Of a stretch of 64,000 nucleotides of DNA, positions 8,623 through 18,576 are shown in pieces. The notes under the pieces are model-generated. The model was not told the origin of the DNA. It saw only the letters and a program-made list of their open reading frames with translations, and did no database searches. Every line of letters starts with the position of its first letter. Within the stretch, counting starts at the first letter, position 1. The translations under genes and the position numbers were made by a program. Source of the stretch: VFMC01 sp040380855 (lineage in GTDB: Bacteria; Actinomycetota; Acidimicrobiia; Acidimicrobiales; Ilumatobacteraceae); NCBI GenBank assembly GCA_040380855.1, contig JBEIIG010000005.1:37010-101009 (forward strand), read 5' to 3'.

Positions 8623-11600
8623 GCACCCGGCGATACCGACCTGCAGCGACGCTGGGCGTCTGGCTGCTGGCCGCATTCGCCTACCTGCCGGCACTCACCG
8701 CCGCACCCGGGCGGATGCCAACCGACACCAAGCTCTACCTGTACCTCGACCCCGGTCGGCTGATCGCCGATGCGCCGTTCACCTGGGACACCCGCCAGTT
8801 CGCCGGGTGGGTACCGCACCAGACCATCGCCTACCTGTGGCCGTCGGGCCCGTGGTTCTGGACGATGGAACACCTCGGGGTTCCCGACTGGGTGGCCCAC
8901 CGGCTGTGGATCGGCACGATCCTCTTCCTCGGCGGCCTCGGCGTGCGCTGGGCGGCTCGGCACCTCGGCCTGTCGACCCTCGCCGCCACCGTTGCCGGGC
9001 TCGTGTACGCGCTGTCGCCCTATGTGCTGCCCTACATCTCGCGCACCTCGGTGATGCTGCTGCCCTGGGCCGGGGTGGGCTGGCTCGTCGGCCTCACCAT
9101 CCGCGTCGCCCACCGGCGCACCCGATGGCGCGACGCAGCTCTGTTCGCACTGGTCGTACTCACCATCGGCGCGGTGAACGCCACCGCCCTCGCCCTGGTG
9201 GCACCCGCGCCGGTGCTGTGGTTGCTGCACGCCGCCTGCGCCCGAACGATCACCTGGCGCCGTGCCGCCACTGCCGCGCTGCAACTCGGTGCACTCAGCC
9301 TGGCGGTGTCGATGTGGTGGATCGTCATGCTCGTCGTGCAGGGCCGCCACGGCGCCGACGTGCTGGCGTTCTCCGAGACACTCGAGGCCGTGTCGCTCAC
9401 CTCGGTCAGCACCGAGACCCTCCGCGGCCTCGGCTACTGGTTGTTCTACATCCGCGACCCGTATGCGTTCACCACCACTGCGTCGATCGACTACATGGGC
9501 TCGAGCCTGGTCATCGTCGCCGGCTACGCCCTCACCGTGGTGTGCCTGGCCGGCCTCGCCGTCACCCGCTGGGGCCAGCGTCGCTATGCGGCGTGGATGG
9601 TGGTGGTCGGCATCGTGCTGGCCGTCGGCGTGCACCCGATCACCGACCCCTCACCGCTGATGCGACCGCTCGCCGACTCGGGCCTCGGCCTGGCCCTGCG
9701 CAGCAGCACCCGCGCCCTGCCCCTCAGCACCTTCGGCCTGGCGCTCGGTGCCGGTGCACTCGTCACGGCCATCGCCACCACCCGCTTCCGGGTGCGCCTG
9801 CTCGCCGCGCCGATGGTGGTGCTGCTGGCCGTCGTCAACCTGCCGGCGCTGTGGAACGGCAGGTTCGTCGATCCCGCCCTCGAACGCGACCAGGACCCTC
9901 CGGCGGCATGGCTCGACGCGGTCGGCCGCCTCGACGCCGGCTCGAGCGAGTACCGGGTGATGCAACTGCCCGGCTCGGAGTTCGGCGCGTTCCGGTGGGG
10001 CTACACCGTCGACCCACCGCTGCCCGGCCTCACCCGCAAACCGCTCGTCACCCGCGATCTGCTGCCGCTCGGTAGCCCCGGCGCGATGGATCTGCTCTAT
10101 GCGCTCGACAACCGCTTCCAGGCGGGCACCGTCGACCCTGCGTCGATCGCTCCGGTGGCACGCCTCTTGGGCGCCGACACCATCTGGGTGGCCGACGACC
10201 TCGCCTTCGACCGGTTCCGCACCCCCCGCCCCGAGGTGGTGGCCGACCTCTTCGCCGACCGCCCCGCAGGCCTGGGCGCACCGGTGCCGTACGGTGCGCC
10301 CGCACCCAACGTGCCCGACGTGCCGATGGTCGACGAACAACAACTCGGCGACCCTCGGGTGGGCACCGCACTGCCCACGGTGGAACTGGTACCGGTCGAG
10401 CAACCCGTGCCCATCGTGCGTACTGCAACCCGCACCGTGTTGCTGGCGGGCAGCGGCGACGGTGTGGTCGACGCCGCCGCCGCCCAACTGCTGCAGGGCG
10501 ACGAGGTGATCCGCTACGCGGCCGATCTCACCGGCGACGAACGCGCCCGCGCGCTCGCCGACGCCGACGCCACCGGTGCGGGGCACTCGACCGTGGTGGT
10601 CACCGACAGCAACCGCGACCGGGCGGCGCACTGGCGCGGCTCGCAGGACGTGAGCGGGCTGACCGAGACGGGCGGCCCCGAACCCGACGTCACCCGCTAC
10701 AACTCGGCCGATCAGCGCCTGACAGTGTTCACCAACCAGGACAGGGCGAACCAGACCGTCGCCCTGCTCGACGACGGCTCGGGCGACTTGGGCCGCTTCC
10801 GCGTGCGCGCCAGCGCGTACGGCGAACCGTTCGCCTACCGGCCCGAGGACCGCCCGGCCATGGCGGTCGACGGTAACCCGGCCACGGCCTGGGTGGTGGC
10901 CGACCGGTTCGACCCCGTCGGCGACTCGATCGAGCTGTCAGCCACCGAAGGCACCCTGCGCCTGCTGCAGCCGCAGGACGCGACGGCGAATCGGGTGATC
11001 AGCCGCGTGCGCATCGACGAGGCCGATGGCGCCAGCCGCCTGGTCGACCTCGGCGACTCATCGCTGCGCCCACCCGGGCAGGCGGTGGAACTCGACAGCA
11101 CCGGGCCGGTCACCATCACCGTGCTTGCCGTCGCAGCGCGCGCCGCGGGCACCGACAGCGGTCCGTCAGCCGTCGGGTTCGCCGAACTGGGCCCGGTCGC
11201 CACCGAGGTGACCGTGCTGCCCACCGACCTCCTCGACGAGATCGACGCCGACACCCGATTGGCGATCGTGCTCACCCGCGAACGCACACGGCCCAGCGAT
11301 CGGTGGCGCGACGACCCCGAAGCGGCGATGGCGCGCCAGTTCACACTCCCCGTCGCGCGTTCGTTCGACACCACCGTCACACTCCGGCTCGATGCCCGCG
11401 CCACCGACACCGTGCTGGCCCGGCTCGCCGGCCGCACGCCGGTGGCCATCGCATCGGCGCACCTCACGGGCATTCCCTCCGCCGGTGCCGCTGCCGCCGT
11501 CGACGGCGACCCGGCCACGGCGTGGACCACCCCGTTCGGACAGGCCGTCGGCTCGGCGCTCACCCTGGCGATCGACCCCGGCCGCGGTGGCGACCGCTTC

Positions 11601-12944
11601 GACCTGGTCCAACCCGTCGACGCACTGCACTCGCCCATCACCGCCCTGCACGTGCTGGCAGGCGACACGGCAGTAACCGTCGACGTGCCCACCCCCGACG
11701 CCACCGGACGCTCGACCGTGGTGCTCCCGGCAGCGCTGCCCGCCGGTGCCGACCGCATCACGCTCACCATCGCCGGCGTCGAACCGCGCCGCACGATCGA
11801 TCGACGCTACGGCGAGCCCACCGTGCTACCCGCCGCCGTGGCCGAGGTGACGGGCCTGGCACTCGCCGCCGCCGACAGCGTCGAACGTCCGCTCGGCTGC
11901 CGCACCGACCTCGTCAGCGTCGACGGCACCCCGGTGGGCATCGACCTCACCGCCACCGACCTCGATCGCCTGCTCGCCGGCGACGCCGTCGACGCGACCA
12001 CGTGCGACGGCTCGCCGCTCGAACTCACCGCCGGCACACATCGCATCGTCACCGGCGCCGGCCTCGACGCCGCCACCACCACCGGACTCGACGTCGACCG
12101 CATCACCCTTCGCTCGTCGTATGCATGGAACGACGGCCTCCCCGCGCCACCTGCAGTGTCGGTCGAGCGGACCCGCACCACCCGCACCGCCACCGTCGGC
12201 CCGTGCCCCGAGGGCTGCTGGCTGGTGCTGGGCGAGGGCTACAACGACGCCTGGACCGCATCGGTGGCCACCGCCGGCGTCAGCACCACGCTCGGCCCAC
12301 CGCAGCAGGTGAGCGGTGGCTTCAACGGCTGGTACCTCCCGCCGAGCGATCAGACACGTGTCGTCACGACCACCTGGACACCCCAGTCGTCGCTGAACAT
12401 CGCCCTGCTCATCGCCGCCCTCGGCGTGCTCGGGTGCTTGGCGCTGGCCCTGCTCGACCGGCGCTCGGCACAGTCGATCCCGACGTGCGAACCACCCGCC
12501 TGGAGCGCCCTCGACCGTCGCGCCAGCACCCTCGAGGCCGCCACCGCTGCGATCGCCCTCGTGCTCGGTTCGGCACTGCTCATCGAACCGCGCTGGGCGG
12601 TGATCGCCATCGCACCTGCCGCCGTCGTGGTGGTGACTCGACGGCCGCGGCTCGCGGCATGGGCTTCGGTCGCACTCGCCGCCTGCCTCGGAGCCGCCGT
12701 TCTGCTCCTGCAACGCCGCCACCGTTACTTCCCCGACGCGGCCTGGCCCGGCCACTTCGAGCACCTGCACCATGCCGGGCTCTTCGTCGTGGTGCTGCTG
12801 GGCGCTGCGTGCGTGGGCAGCGACCTGCCACCGCTGGCACGACACCGACGCATCCGGATCCGCCGAAGCGCTCCCGACGACGATCAGGGGTCGATGGCGG
12901 CGTCGACGAGCGAGCCGACCAGGAACGAGTCGCTCACCCAGTAG
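8619..12944 (+). CDS. aftD: AftD-like alpha-(1->3)-arabinofuranosyltransferase
   Basis: Giant membrane arabinosyltransferase of 1441 residues, close to mycobacterial AftD length. It would use decaprenyl-phosphoryl-arabinose to branch an arabinan outside the membrane. The N-terminal GT-C half (about residues 1-420) has many helices; the first loop holds the acidic DTK motif at Asp36 followed by IAYLWPSGPWFW, matching the AftD pattern. The middle is extracytoplasmic with two F5/8-type carbohydrate-binding motifs (AVDGNPATAWVV and AVDGDPATAWTT), then a beta-rich part with CPEGCWLVLGEGYNDAW and C-terminal helices. The GTG at 8619 overlaps the upstream stop. The 3' end overlaps the convergent acyltransferase gene by 61 bp. 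The donor pathway (ubiA, dprE1, dprE2) is in this window. Confidence 0.9.
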   Translation: MSTRRYRPAATLGVWLLAAFAYLPALTAAPGRMPTDTKLYLYLDPGRLIADAPFTWDTRQFAGWVPHQTIAYLWPSGPWFWTMEHLGVPDWVAHRLWIGTILFLGGLGVRWAARHLGLSTLAATVAGLVYALSPYVLPYISRTSVMLLPWAGVGWLVGLTIRVAHRRTRWRDAALFALVVLTIGAVNATALALVAPAPVLWLLHAACARTITWRRAATAALQLGALSLAVSMWWIVMLVVQGRHGADVLAFSETLEAVSLTSVSTETLRGLGYWLFYIRDPYAFTTTASIDYMGSSLVIVAGYALTVVCLAGLAVTRWGQRRYAAWMVVVGIVLAVGVHPITDPSPLMRPLADSGLGLALRSSTRALPLSTFGLALGAGALVTAIATTRFRVRLLAAPMVVLLAVVNLPALWNGRFVDPALERDQDPPAAWLDAVGRLDAGSSEYRVMQLPGSEFGAFRWGYTVDPPLPGLTRKPLVTRDLLPLGSPGAMDLLYALDNRFQAGTVDPASIAPVARLLGADTIWVADDLAFDRFRTPRPEVVADLFADRPAGLGAPVPYGAPAPNVPDVPMVDEQQLGDPRVGTALPTVELVPVEQPVPIVRTATRTVLLAGSGDGVVDAAAAQLLQGDEVIRYAADLTGDERARALADADATGAGHSTVVVTDSNRDRAAHWRGSQDVSGLTETGGPEPDVTRYNSADQRLTVFTNQDRANQTVALLDDGSGDLGRFRVRASAYGEPFAYRPEDRPAMAVDGNPATAWVVADRFDPVGDSIELSATEGTLRLLQPQDATANRVISRVRIDEADGASRLVDLGDSSLRPPGQAVELDSTGPVTITVLAVAARAAGTDSGPSAVGFAELGPVATEVTVLPTDLLDEIDADTRLAIVLTRERTRPSDRWRDDPEAAMARQFTLPVARSFDTTVTLRLDARATDTVLARLAGRTPVAIASAHLTGIPSAGAAAAVDGDPATAWTTPFGQAVGSALTLAIDPGRGGDRFDLVQPVDALHSPITALHVLAGDTAVTVDVPTPDATGRSTVVLPAALPAGADRITLTIAGVEPRRTIDRRYGEPTVLPAAVAEVTGLALAAADSVERPLGCRTDLVSVDGTPVGIDLTATDLDRLLAGDAVDATTCDGSPLELTAGTHRIVTGAGLDAATTTGLDVDRITLRSSYAWNDGLPAPPAVSVERTRTTRTATVGPCPEGCWLVLGEGYNDAWTASVATAGVSTTLGPPQQVSGGFNGWYLPPSDQTRVVTTTWTPQSSLNIALLIAALGVLGCLALALLDRRSAQSIPTCEPPAWSALDRRASTLEAATAAIALVLGSALLIEPRWAVIAIAPAAVVVVTRRPRLAAWASVALAACLGAAVLLLQRRHRYFPDAAWPGHFEHLHHAGLFVVVLLGAACVGSDLPPLARHRRIRIRRSAPDDDQGSMAASTSEPTRNESLTQ

Positions 12945-14977
12945 GAGCCTTCGGGCGACCAGTGCAGGCCGTCGGGCCGCAGACCGGTGTCGACCCGGCG
13001 GCCGGCCGCCGTGAGCCATCCATCGAGGTCGACCACTCGCACCACGTCGGGATACTCGGCCGCCACCTGTCGGATCACGTCGTGCTGCACCTCGTAGCGG
13101 GCCGGGTTGCGCATCACCCGTTGCGCACCCTCGAACGGGGCGATCGGCTTGGGAGGCAGCACCCACGCGATGCGCGGCACCCCGGCGCCGACGAGTCGTC
13201 CGGCCATCGTGCGATACGCCACCAGCATCCGTTCGCGGTACCGCGGGTCGAGGGGGTCGAGCGGGCCTTCGCCGTCGCTCCACACCCGGTTCTCGACGTC
13301 GCGCATCGTCACCATCAGCATCACCACATCGGGCTGTGTGTCGGCCAGCACTGCGGGCAACTGGTCGTCGAGCAGCAGGCGGCACGGTTCCACCCAGTCG
13401 ATCGAGCCGTCGGTGGGCACCACCCCGTCGCGCAGGAACCCGCACCCCGGTGTGGCCGCGGGTCGCACCCGGGCGATGTCGCGATGATCGGCAGCCCAGG
13501 CAACGAGTCCCTCGGCGGTCGATTGCGCCGTCGAGTCGCCCACCACCACGATGCGCACCGGACGCGACACTGCGGGCACCGGCACCGTCGGCGCCGTCGC
13601 TCCCACCGTGGTCGTGGGCGCAGTCGTGGCGGCCGCGGGCGGGCTGGACTCGGACGGGGCGGACTCGGTCGGGGCGGACTCGGACGGGGCGGAGTCGGAC
13701 GGGGCGGACTCGGACGGGGCGGACTCGGACGGGGCGGCCAGGGTGGTGACCGGCACCAGCGGCGCCAGGCTGCCGCTCACCGACTCGATGTCGGCAGCGG
13801 CCGCCACCTCGGCATCGGCCGCGGCCACCCAGGTACCGGTGCGGGCAGGAACCACCACGATCGCGGCCACGGCCACGGCCAGGCTGGCGGCGGCACCGGT
13901 CAGCACGGGCCGCCACCCCACCGCTGCCGACCGGCGGATCGGACGCTCGATCAGGCGGTACGACATCACGGCGGCAATCAGCGTGATGCCCACCCGGAGG
14001 GCGAACAGTGCTGCACCGTCGAGCGATACACGATCGGCGGTGACCACGGCGAAGATCGGCCAGTGGTACAGGTAGACCCCGTAGCTGATCGTGCCCAGCC
14101 ACACCAGCGGCTGCAGCGACAGCAATCGCCGCACCGGCCCGTCGACCTGGAGTCCGGCGATCAGCGCCGTCGACGCCAGCGCGAACACCGGGAGCCATCC
14201 CCGGTACGCAGGCCCGCTCGCCGCCGGCCAGGTGACCGCCGCGACGAGCACCACCATGAGCGCCAGCGGCGCCGCCCGACCGACCGTTCGCGGCACTCGG
14301 CGCCCCTCGTGCAGCAGGGCCGCCAACGCAGCGCCCACGAGGATCTCGCCCATGCGGGCCGGTGTCGACCAGTACGCCGCATCGCCGCCCCACACCGCTG
14401 CGATCATCGGCGCTGCGATCGCGCCCACCAGCGCCATGGCACCCACCGACATCGTCACGCGGCGGCGCGAACGCGCCCGGCGCAGCACGGCCAGCATCAC
14501 CAGCGGCCACACCCAGTAGAACTGCTCCTCGATCGACAGCGACCAGTAGTGCTCGAGCGGCGCCACCCGACCCAGCGAGGCGTTCACCAGATCGGCGTAG
14601 CTGGCGTCGCCGAACAGCTTCACCCAGTTCTCCACCTGCAACGCCGACCCCACCACATCGCGGGTGAGTGCCCGGTCCCAGCGCCACGCGCCGAACGCAG
14701 CGGCGAGCACCACCACCGCCAGCAGCACCAGGCTGGCGGGGAGCAGGCGCTTCACCCGACGGGTGTAGAAGCTGCGCAGATCGATCCGGCCCGTGCGGTC
14801 GTGTTCCACCAGCAGCAGCGACGAGATCAGGTAGCCCGACAGCGTGAAGAACACCGAGACACCCACATAGCCACCGGTCATCCAGGTGAAGCCACCGTGA
14901 AAGCACAGCACCAAGGCCACCGCCAGCGCGCGCAGCCCGTCGAGCGCAGGCTGGTACGCAAGGGTGCGCCCGCTCAC
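12884..14977 (-). CDS. Acyltransferase-3 (OafA-like) with C-terminal SGNH domain
   Basis: Membrane O-acyltransferase, 697 residues, predicted to acetylate or acylate an envelope glycan. The N-terminal acyltransferase-3 domain (about 1-370) shows QPALDGLRALAVALVLCFHG with the conserved His, and SIEEQFYWVWPLVML. A Ser/Ala/Pro/Glu linker with pentapeptide repeats leads to an extracytoplasmic SGNH hydrolase-like domain with VVGDSTAQST (catalytic Ser) and DGLHWSPEG (Asp/His). The GTG start at 14977 overlaps the stop of the upstream glycosyltransferase gene by 4 bp. The frame stays open far upstream only because GC-rich DNA lacks stops; it is not a fusion protein. Confidence 0.9.
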   Translation of the reverse strand: MSGRTLAYQPALDGLRALAVALVLCFHGGFTWMTGGYVGVSVFFTLSGYLISSLLLVEHDRTGRIDLRSFYTRRVKRLLPASLVLLAVVVLAAAFGAWRWDRALTRDVVGSALQVENWVKLFGDASYADLVNASLGRVAPLEHYWSLSIEEQFYWVWPLVMLAVLRRARSRRRVTMSVGAMALVGAIAAPMIAAVWGGDAAYWSTPARMGEILVGAALAALLHEGRRVPRTVGRAAPLALMVVLVAAVTWPAASGPAYRGWLPVFALASTALIAGLQVDGPVRRLLSLQPLVWLGTISYGVYLYHWPIFAVVTADRVSLDGAALFALRVGITLIAAVMSYRLIERPIRRSAAVGWRPVLTGAAASLAVAVAAIVVVPARTGTWVAAADAEVAAAADIESVSGSLAPLVPVTTLAAPSESAPSESAPSDSAPSESAPTESAPSESSPPAAATTAPTTTVGATAPTVPVPAVSRPVRIVVVGDSTAQSTAEGLVAWAADHRDIARVRPAATPGCGFLRDGVVPTDGSIDWVEPCRLLLDDQLPAVLADTQPDVVMLMVTMRDVENRVWSDGEGPLDPLDPRYRERMLVAYRTMAGRLVGAGVPRIAWVLPPKPIAPFEGAQRVMRNPARYEVQHDVIRQVAAEYPDVVRVVDLDGWLTAAGRRVDTGLRPDGLHWSPEGSYWVSDSFLVGSLVDAAIDP
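13646..13735 (-). repeat. 15-bp tandem repeat, six units, coding for a Ser/Ala/Pro/Glu linker
   Basis: Six consecutive 15-bp units on the pattern GGACTCGGACGGGGC (13646, 13661, 13676, 13691, 13706, 13721), differing at one base in units 2 and 4. On the minus strand they encode repeats of SAPSE/SAPSD/SAPTE between the membrane and SGNH domains. The period equals five codons, so copy-number change alters linker length without breaking the frame. Confidence 0.95.
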
Positions 14978-16291
14978 GACAGCTCGCCGTCCCGTGTCGC
15001 TGGCCCGGCACCCGATCGGGCCGCAGCTCGGGCCGTCAGCCAGGTGGCGATCGCCATCGCTGCTGCAACCACCACGGTGGGTTCGAGCGGCGAGCGGATG
15101 CGGTGTGCCCCGTAGAACAACACCGTCGTCACCGCCACCGTCAGCACCGGCACGAGCAACAGTCGCCGAGCGCCGCGCTCGGTGCGCCGCAGGCCCACCA
15201 CCGCCAGCGGGGCGAGCACCCACCAGGCCACGATCCCGGCCCACGACGCCCAGCGGTAACGCTCCTCGCCCTCGTCCTGGTCGACCAAGCGGTCGAGGCC
15301 GTACAGATCGAGCGAGCGACCCACACGCGCGGCCACCACCACCGGCAGGCGTTCGGCGTGTTCGCGGGCATAGGCGAACGCCCGCGACCGCAACTCGGCC
15401 GAACGCACCGACGGGTCGACATCGGCCAGCACTCCGGGCGGATCGGCCACGCACAGCAGCGACCAGTTGCCCAGATCGGGCCCGTGGAACGCCTGGTCGC
15501 AGTAGGTGCCCCCCAGGGTGGTGCCATCGTTGGTCGTCAACAGCACGGGCCGTTCGAAGCGCACCATGTTGAACACCGCCCAGGGTGCCAGCACCGCCGC
15601 TGCCGTGGCCATCACCAGCACCGGGGTGCGCCAGTCGCGGCGCAGCTCGAACCAGCACCACAACGCAACCAGTGGAATCGCCAGCACCAGCTCGCTGCGC
15701 GCCAGCGCAGCCAGGCCCAGCAACACCCCCCAGCGGCACGAGGCGGCGCACCGATGGGGCCTCACGCCAGCGCAGGGCCGTCAGCAGCACCGATCCCACG
15801 CACAGCGTGCTCACGCTCTCCGACATGATCAGGCCGTCGTTCATCCAGAGGTTGGGGTACAGCGCAGCGATCCACGCCGCCACCACGCCGGCTCGGGCAC
15901 CGGCCACTCCGTCAGGGGCCACTCCGTCACGGGCCACTCCTGAGGCCACCCGGCGCGCCACGGCGGCGAGCACGACGATGGTGGCCACACCGCACAGCAC
16001 GGTGACGATCCGCTGCCACGGCTCGGGGTGATCCATCCAGCTGAGCGGCGCCATCAGCACCGAGGTGAGCGGGCCGTGCTCGGCACCGGGCTGGTCGACG
16101 AACAGTTCACGGAACCACACACCGCGCGCCAACTGCTTCGCCTGGCCCGAGTAGTAGATCGAGTCGTTCAACAGCAGCGGTTGGTGCCACTTGTCGACGG
16201 CCAGCACCCCGACCCGCCAGAGCGCGCCCACCACCACCGCCGCCACCACACCGGGGCTCAGCAGCGCACCACGTGGTTCGGGTGGGTTCAT
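14974..16291 (-). pseudogene. GT-C/GT39-like membrane glycosyltransferase gene interrupted by a +1 frameshift
   Basis: Two overlapping minus-strand frames together make one dolichyl-mannosyltransferase-like protein of about 438 residues. The N-terminal part (16291 to about 15726) begins MNPPEPRGALL, has DSIYYSGQAKQLARG and MNDGLIMSESVSTL, and is in frame 1. The C-terminal part (about 15731 to 14974), with ALARSELVLAIPLVALWCW and further helices, is in another frame. Removing one base from the G6 run at 15726-15731 (C6 on the plus strand) joins them as VPLGVLLGLAALARSELV, a natural helix. It is either a sequencing or assembly indel or a genuine recent inactivation. It is translationally coupled to the acyltransferase gene and divergent from another one. 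Confidence 0.85.
15902..15946 (-). repeat. 15-bp tandem repeat, three units, within the GT-C gene
   Basis: Three 15-bp units beginning GGCCACTCC at 15902, 15917 and 15932; the last diverges at its end. On the minus strand they encode a GVARDGVAPDGVAG stretch in the first cytoplasmic or periplasmic loop of the frameshifted glycosyltransferase. The period again equals five codons. Confidence 0.85.
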
Positions 16292-16437
16292 ACGGTCGGC
16301 AGTCGGCACCCGGCGGCATCCATCGTGAACGTCGCGCCCGACTGGCGCGCAGCAGGCCACACGCTAGCGTTGGCTGCTCGTCGGTCGGGGGGCGGCGCAC
16401 GCCCGCCGACAGGCGCCACAGGAGGACTCTGCACGCC

Positions 16438-18576
16438 ATGGCACAGCGGCACACCGGCGAGCACTGGCCGGTGCTCGACGGATTGCGCGGCCTTGCAGTG
16501 GCCGGTGTCGTCGCCTACCACCTGGGCTGGCTACCCGGCGGGTTCCTCGGGGTCGACCTGTTCTTCGCCCTGTCGGGCTTCCTCATCACCACCCTGCTCA
16601 TCGGCACGTTCGACCCGTCGACACCGCCCGGTCGTTCGTGGCGTGGCGACCTCGCCGCCCTCGGCCGGTTCTGGGCCCGGCGAGCCCGGCGGTTGATGCC
16701 CGCGGTGGCGCTGCTGGTGATCGTCGTGCTCGGCTGGCTCGCCGCGTGGGGCACCCCGTCGCAGCAGGCGTTGGCCCGCACCGATGCTGCGTGGGCGCTG
16801 CCATATCTCGCCAACTGGCACCTCGTCGCGATGTCGCGCGACTACTGGGGTGCGGTCACCGAGGCCTCGGTGTTCAACCACCTCTGGAGCCTGGCGATCG
16901 AGGAGCAGTTCTACGTCGTCTGGCCCGTGGTGGTGTGCCTGGCGCTGCGCGGCCGACGAGCGGTCGACCGCTTGGGCGTCGTCACCGTGGCCCTGGCCGT
17001 CGCCTCGCTCGCCACCACCTTGCTGCTGGCCGGAGCCGGCCAGCAGGGCCGCATCTACTTCGGCACCGACACCCGCGCCTTCGCGCTGCTGGCGGGAGCC
17101 CTCGCCGCACTCCCCCCGGTACGCGCTGCGACGGTGCGCTGGGTCGGGCGCGCACCTCGCGCCGGCGACGCCGTCGTGGTCGTCAGCGGCACGGCGATCG
17201 CAGTGCTGTGGTGGCAGGGCGAGGCCTGGTTGTCGATGCTGTTGCACGGCGGACTGGCGCTGCACTCGGTCCTCGCCACGGTGCTGGTGCTCGTCTGCGC
17301 CGCCATCACGACGGCGAACCGCAGCGTCGCCGAGGTGGCAGCGTCGTCGGCTCCCCGGCGCGCCGGCCCGGTCGGCTGGTGTTCGGCGGCGCCGCTGCTG
17401 TGGCTCGGGGCCCGCTCGTACGGCCTCTACCTGTGGCACTGGCCCGTGATCGTCGTCGTCGAACAACGCCTCGACGAGTGGCCCTCACCGGCCCGCGCCG
17501 CGCTGGCGATCGTCGTGTCGCTGGCGCTCACCGAGGCCTCGTTCCGACTCGTCGAGCAACCCATCCGCCGCCAGACGGGCTGGGCGGTGGGCCGCCGCGC
17601 CGATGTGGCCACCGCTGCGTTGCTGGCCGGGGCGGTGCTCGTCACCGCCGTCGCCCCGTCGGGACGCGGCCAGATCGCCGCCTTCGACCCCACCTCCATC
17701 ACCCCTACCCCACCCACCCCGACCACCCCCACCCCCACGCCCACCGCCCCCACCCCCACGCCCACCGCCCCCACCGCCTCACCCCCCACCGCCGCCGCCC
17801 CCACGCCCTCACCCCCCACGACGTTTGTGAGCGGACCCCCGCTCCAACCGGGTTCAACTCACAAACGCACCGATGAGGGGGGTGCGACGAGCACGGTGGC
17901 GCCGGGGCCGACACGGCCGATCGGCACGGTGCTGTGGATCGGCGACTCGGTGGCCGCCGACCTCGCACCCGCCCTGGCGGCGCGCCTCGCGGCAGCAGGT
18001 GTCGACATGCACGACGGCGCCCTCGACGGGGCCCGACTGGTGCCGTCCGACGGCATCGACCCGGTGACGCTCTACGACGAGATGATGATCGCCTACCCGG
18101 CCGACACCGTGATCGTGCAGCTGATGTCGTGGGACTCGCCGTTCAGCACCCCCGAACTGCGGGTGGCCTACACGTGGTTCGCCTCACGCGTGCGTGCGAT
18201 GGGCGCCGACCTCGTGGTGGTCACCCCTCCCCCGGTGCGCGCCGATCTGGTCGACCCCGGCCTCACCCGCCAGGTGGCCGTCGTCCGCGACCTGGCGGCG
18301 GCCGATCCGCAACACATCGCCCTCGTCGATGCGTCGGCCCTGTGGGGCGACGAACTCGTCACCGACATCGGCGACGACGATGCACCCGACCGCAAACCCG
18401 ACGGTGTGCACGTGTGCCCCCAGGGCGCTGCTCGCTTCGCCGACTGGTTCGCCACACAGCTCGGCCAGCGGTACCTGGGCATCGACCCGACCCCGCCCGA
18501 CTGGCTGCGCGGCCCGTGGACCACCAGCCCGCGCTACGACACCCCGGTCGGCGCCTGCGCGGCTTCCTCGGGCTGA
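16438..18576 (+). CDS. Acyltransferase-3 (OafA-like) with C-terminal SGNH domain, second copy
   Basis: Membrane O-acyltransferase, 712 residues. The ATG at 16438 follows a good ribosome site (AGGAGGA, 16420-16426) and leads directly into VLDGLRGLAVAGVVAYHLGW, the acyltransferase-3 signature; SLAIEEQFYVVWPVVV follows. After about 410 residues comes a Thr/Pro linker (TPTPTAP repeats), then an SGNH domain with LWIGDSVAADLAP and DGVHVCPQGAARFADWF. It has the same architecture as the protein at 12884-14977 but is divergent enough to be an old paralogue. The linker contains an inverted repeat element. The 3' end overlaps the convergent glycosyltransferase gene by 43 bp. Confidence 0.9.
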   Translation: MAQRHTGEHWPVLDGLRGLAVAGVVAYHLGWLPGGFLGVDLFFALSGFLITTLLIGTFDPSTPPGRSWRGDLAALGRFWARRARRLMPAVALLVIVVLGWLAAWGTPSQQALARTDAAWALPYLANWHLVAMSRDYWGAVTEASVFNHLWSLAIEEQFYVVWPVVVCLALRGRRAVDRLGVVTVALAVASLATTLLLAGAGQQGRIYFGTDTRAFALLAGALAALPPVRAATVRWVGRAPRAGDAVVVVSGTAIAVLWWQGEAWLSMLLHGGLALHSVLATVLVLVCAAITTANRSVAEVAASSAPRRAGPVGWCSAAPLLWLGARSYGLYLWHWPVIVVVEQRLDEWPSPARAALAIVVSLALTEASFRLVEQPIRRQTGWAVGRRADVATAALLAGAVLVTAVAPSGRGQIAAFDPTSITPTPPTPTTPTPTPTAPTPTPTAPTASPPTAAAPTPSPPTTFVSGPPLQPGSTHKRTDEGGATSTVAPGPTRPIGTVLWIGDSVAADLAPALAARLAAAGVDMHDGALDGARLVPSDGIDPVTLYDEMMIAYPADTVIVQLMSWDSPFSTPELRVAYTWFASRVRAMGADLVVVTPPPVRADLVDPGLTRQVAVVRDLAAADPQHIALVDASALWGDELVTDIGDDDAPDRKPDGVHVCPQGAARFADWFATQLGQRYLGIDPTPPDWLRGPWTTSPRYDTPVGACAASSG
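17822..17867. repeat. 46-bp REP-like inverted repeat inside a coding sequence
   Basis: Perfect 10-bp arms (CGTTTGTGAG at 17822-17831 and its complement at 17858-17867) enclose a smaller hairpin GAGCGG-ACCC-CCGCTC. The lower GC of the arms stands out from the C-rich linker around it. It is translated as TFVSGPPLQPGSTHKRT, unlike the Thr/Pro repeats on its left. It looks like a small palindromic element that landed in a tolerant linker. No second copy was noticed in the window. Confidence 0.7.

Noticed and set aside
11303..15115. A 1270-codon plus-strand open frame
   Set aside because: Arg/His/Pro-rich translation with no domain, lying across well-supported genes on both strands; a by-product of high GC.
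12884..16360. A single 1158-codon minus-strand frame joining a glycosyltransferase N terminus to an acyltransferase
   Set aside because: The middle (about 15725 to 14980) reads as Arg/Gly-rich nonsense, while the natural continuation of the glycosyltransferase is in another frame. The acyltransferase has its own GTG overlapping that gene's stop.
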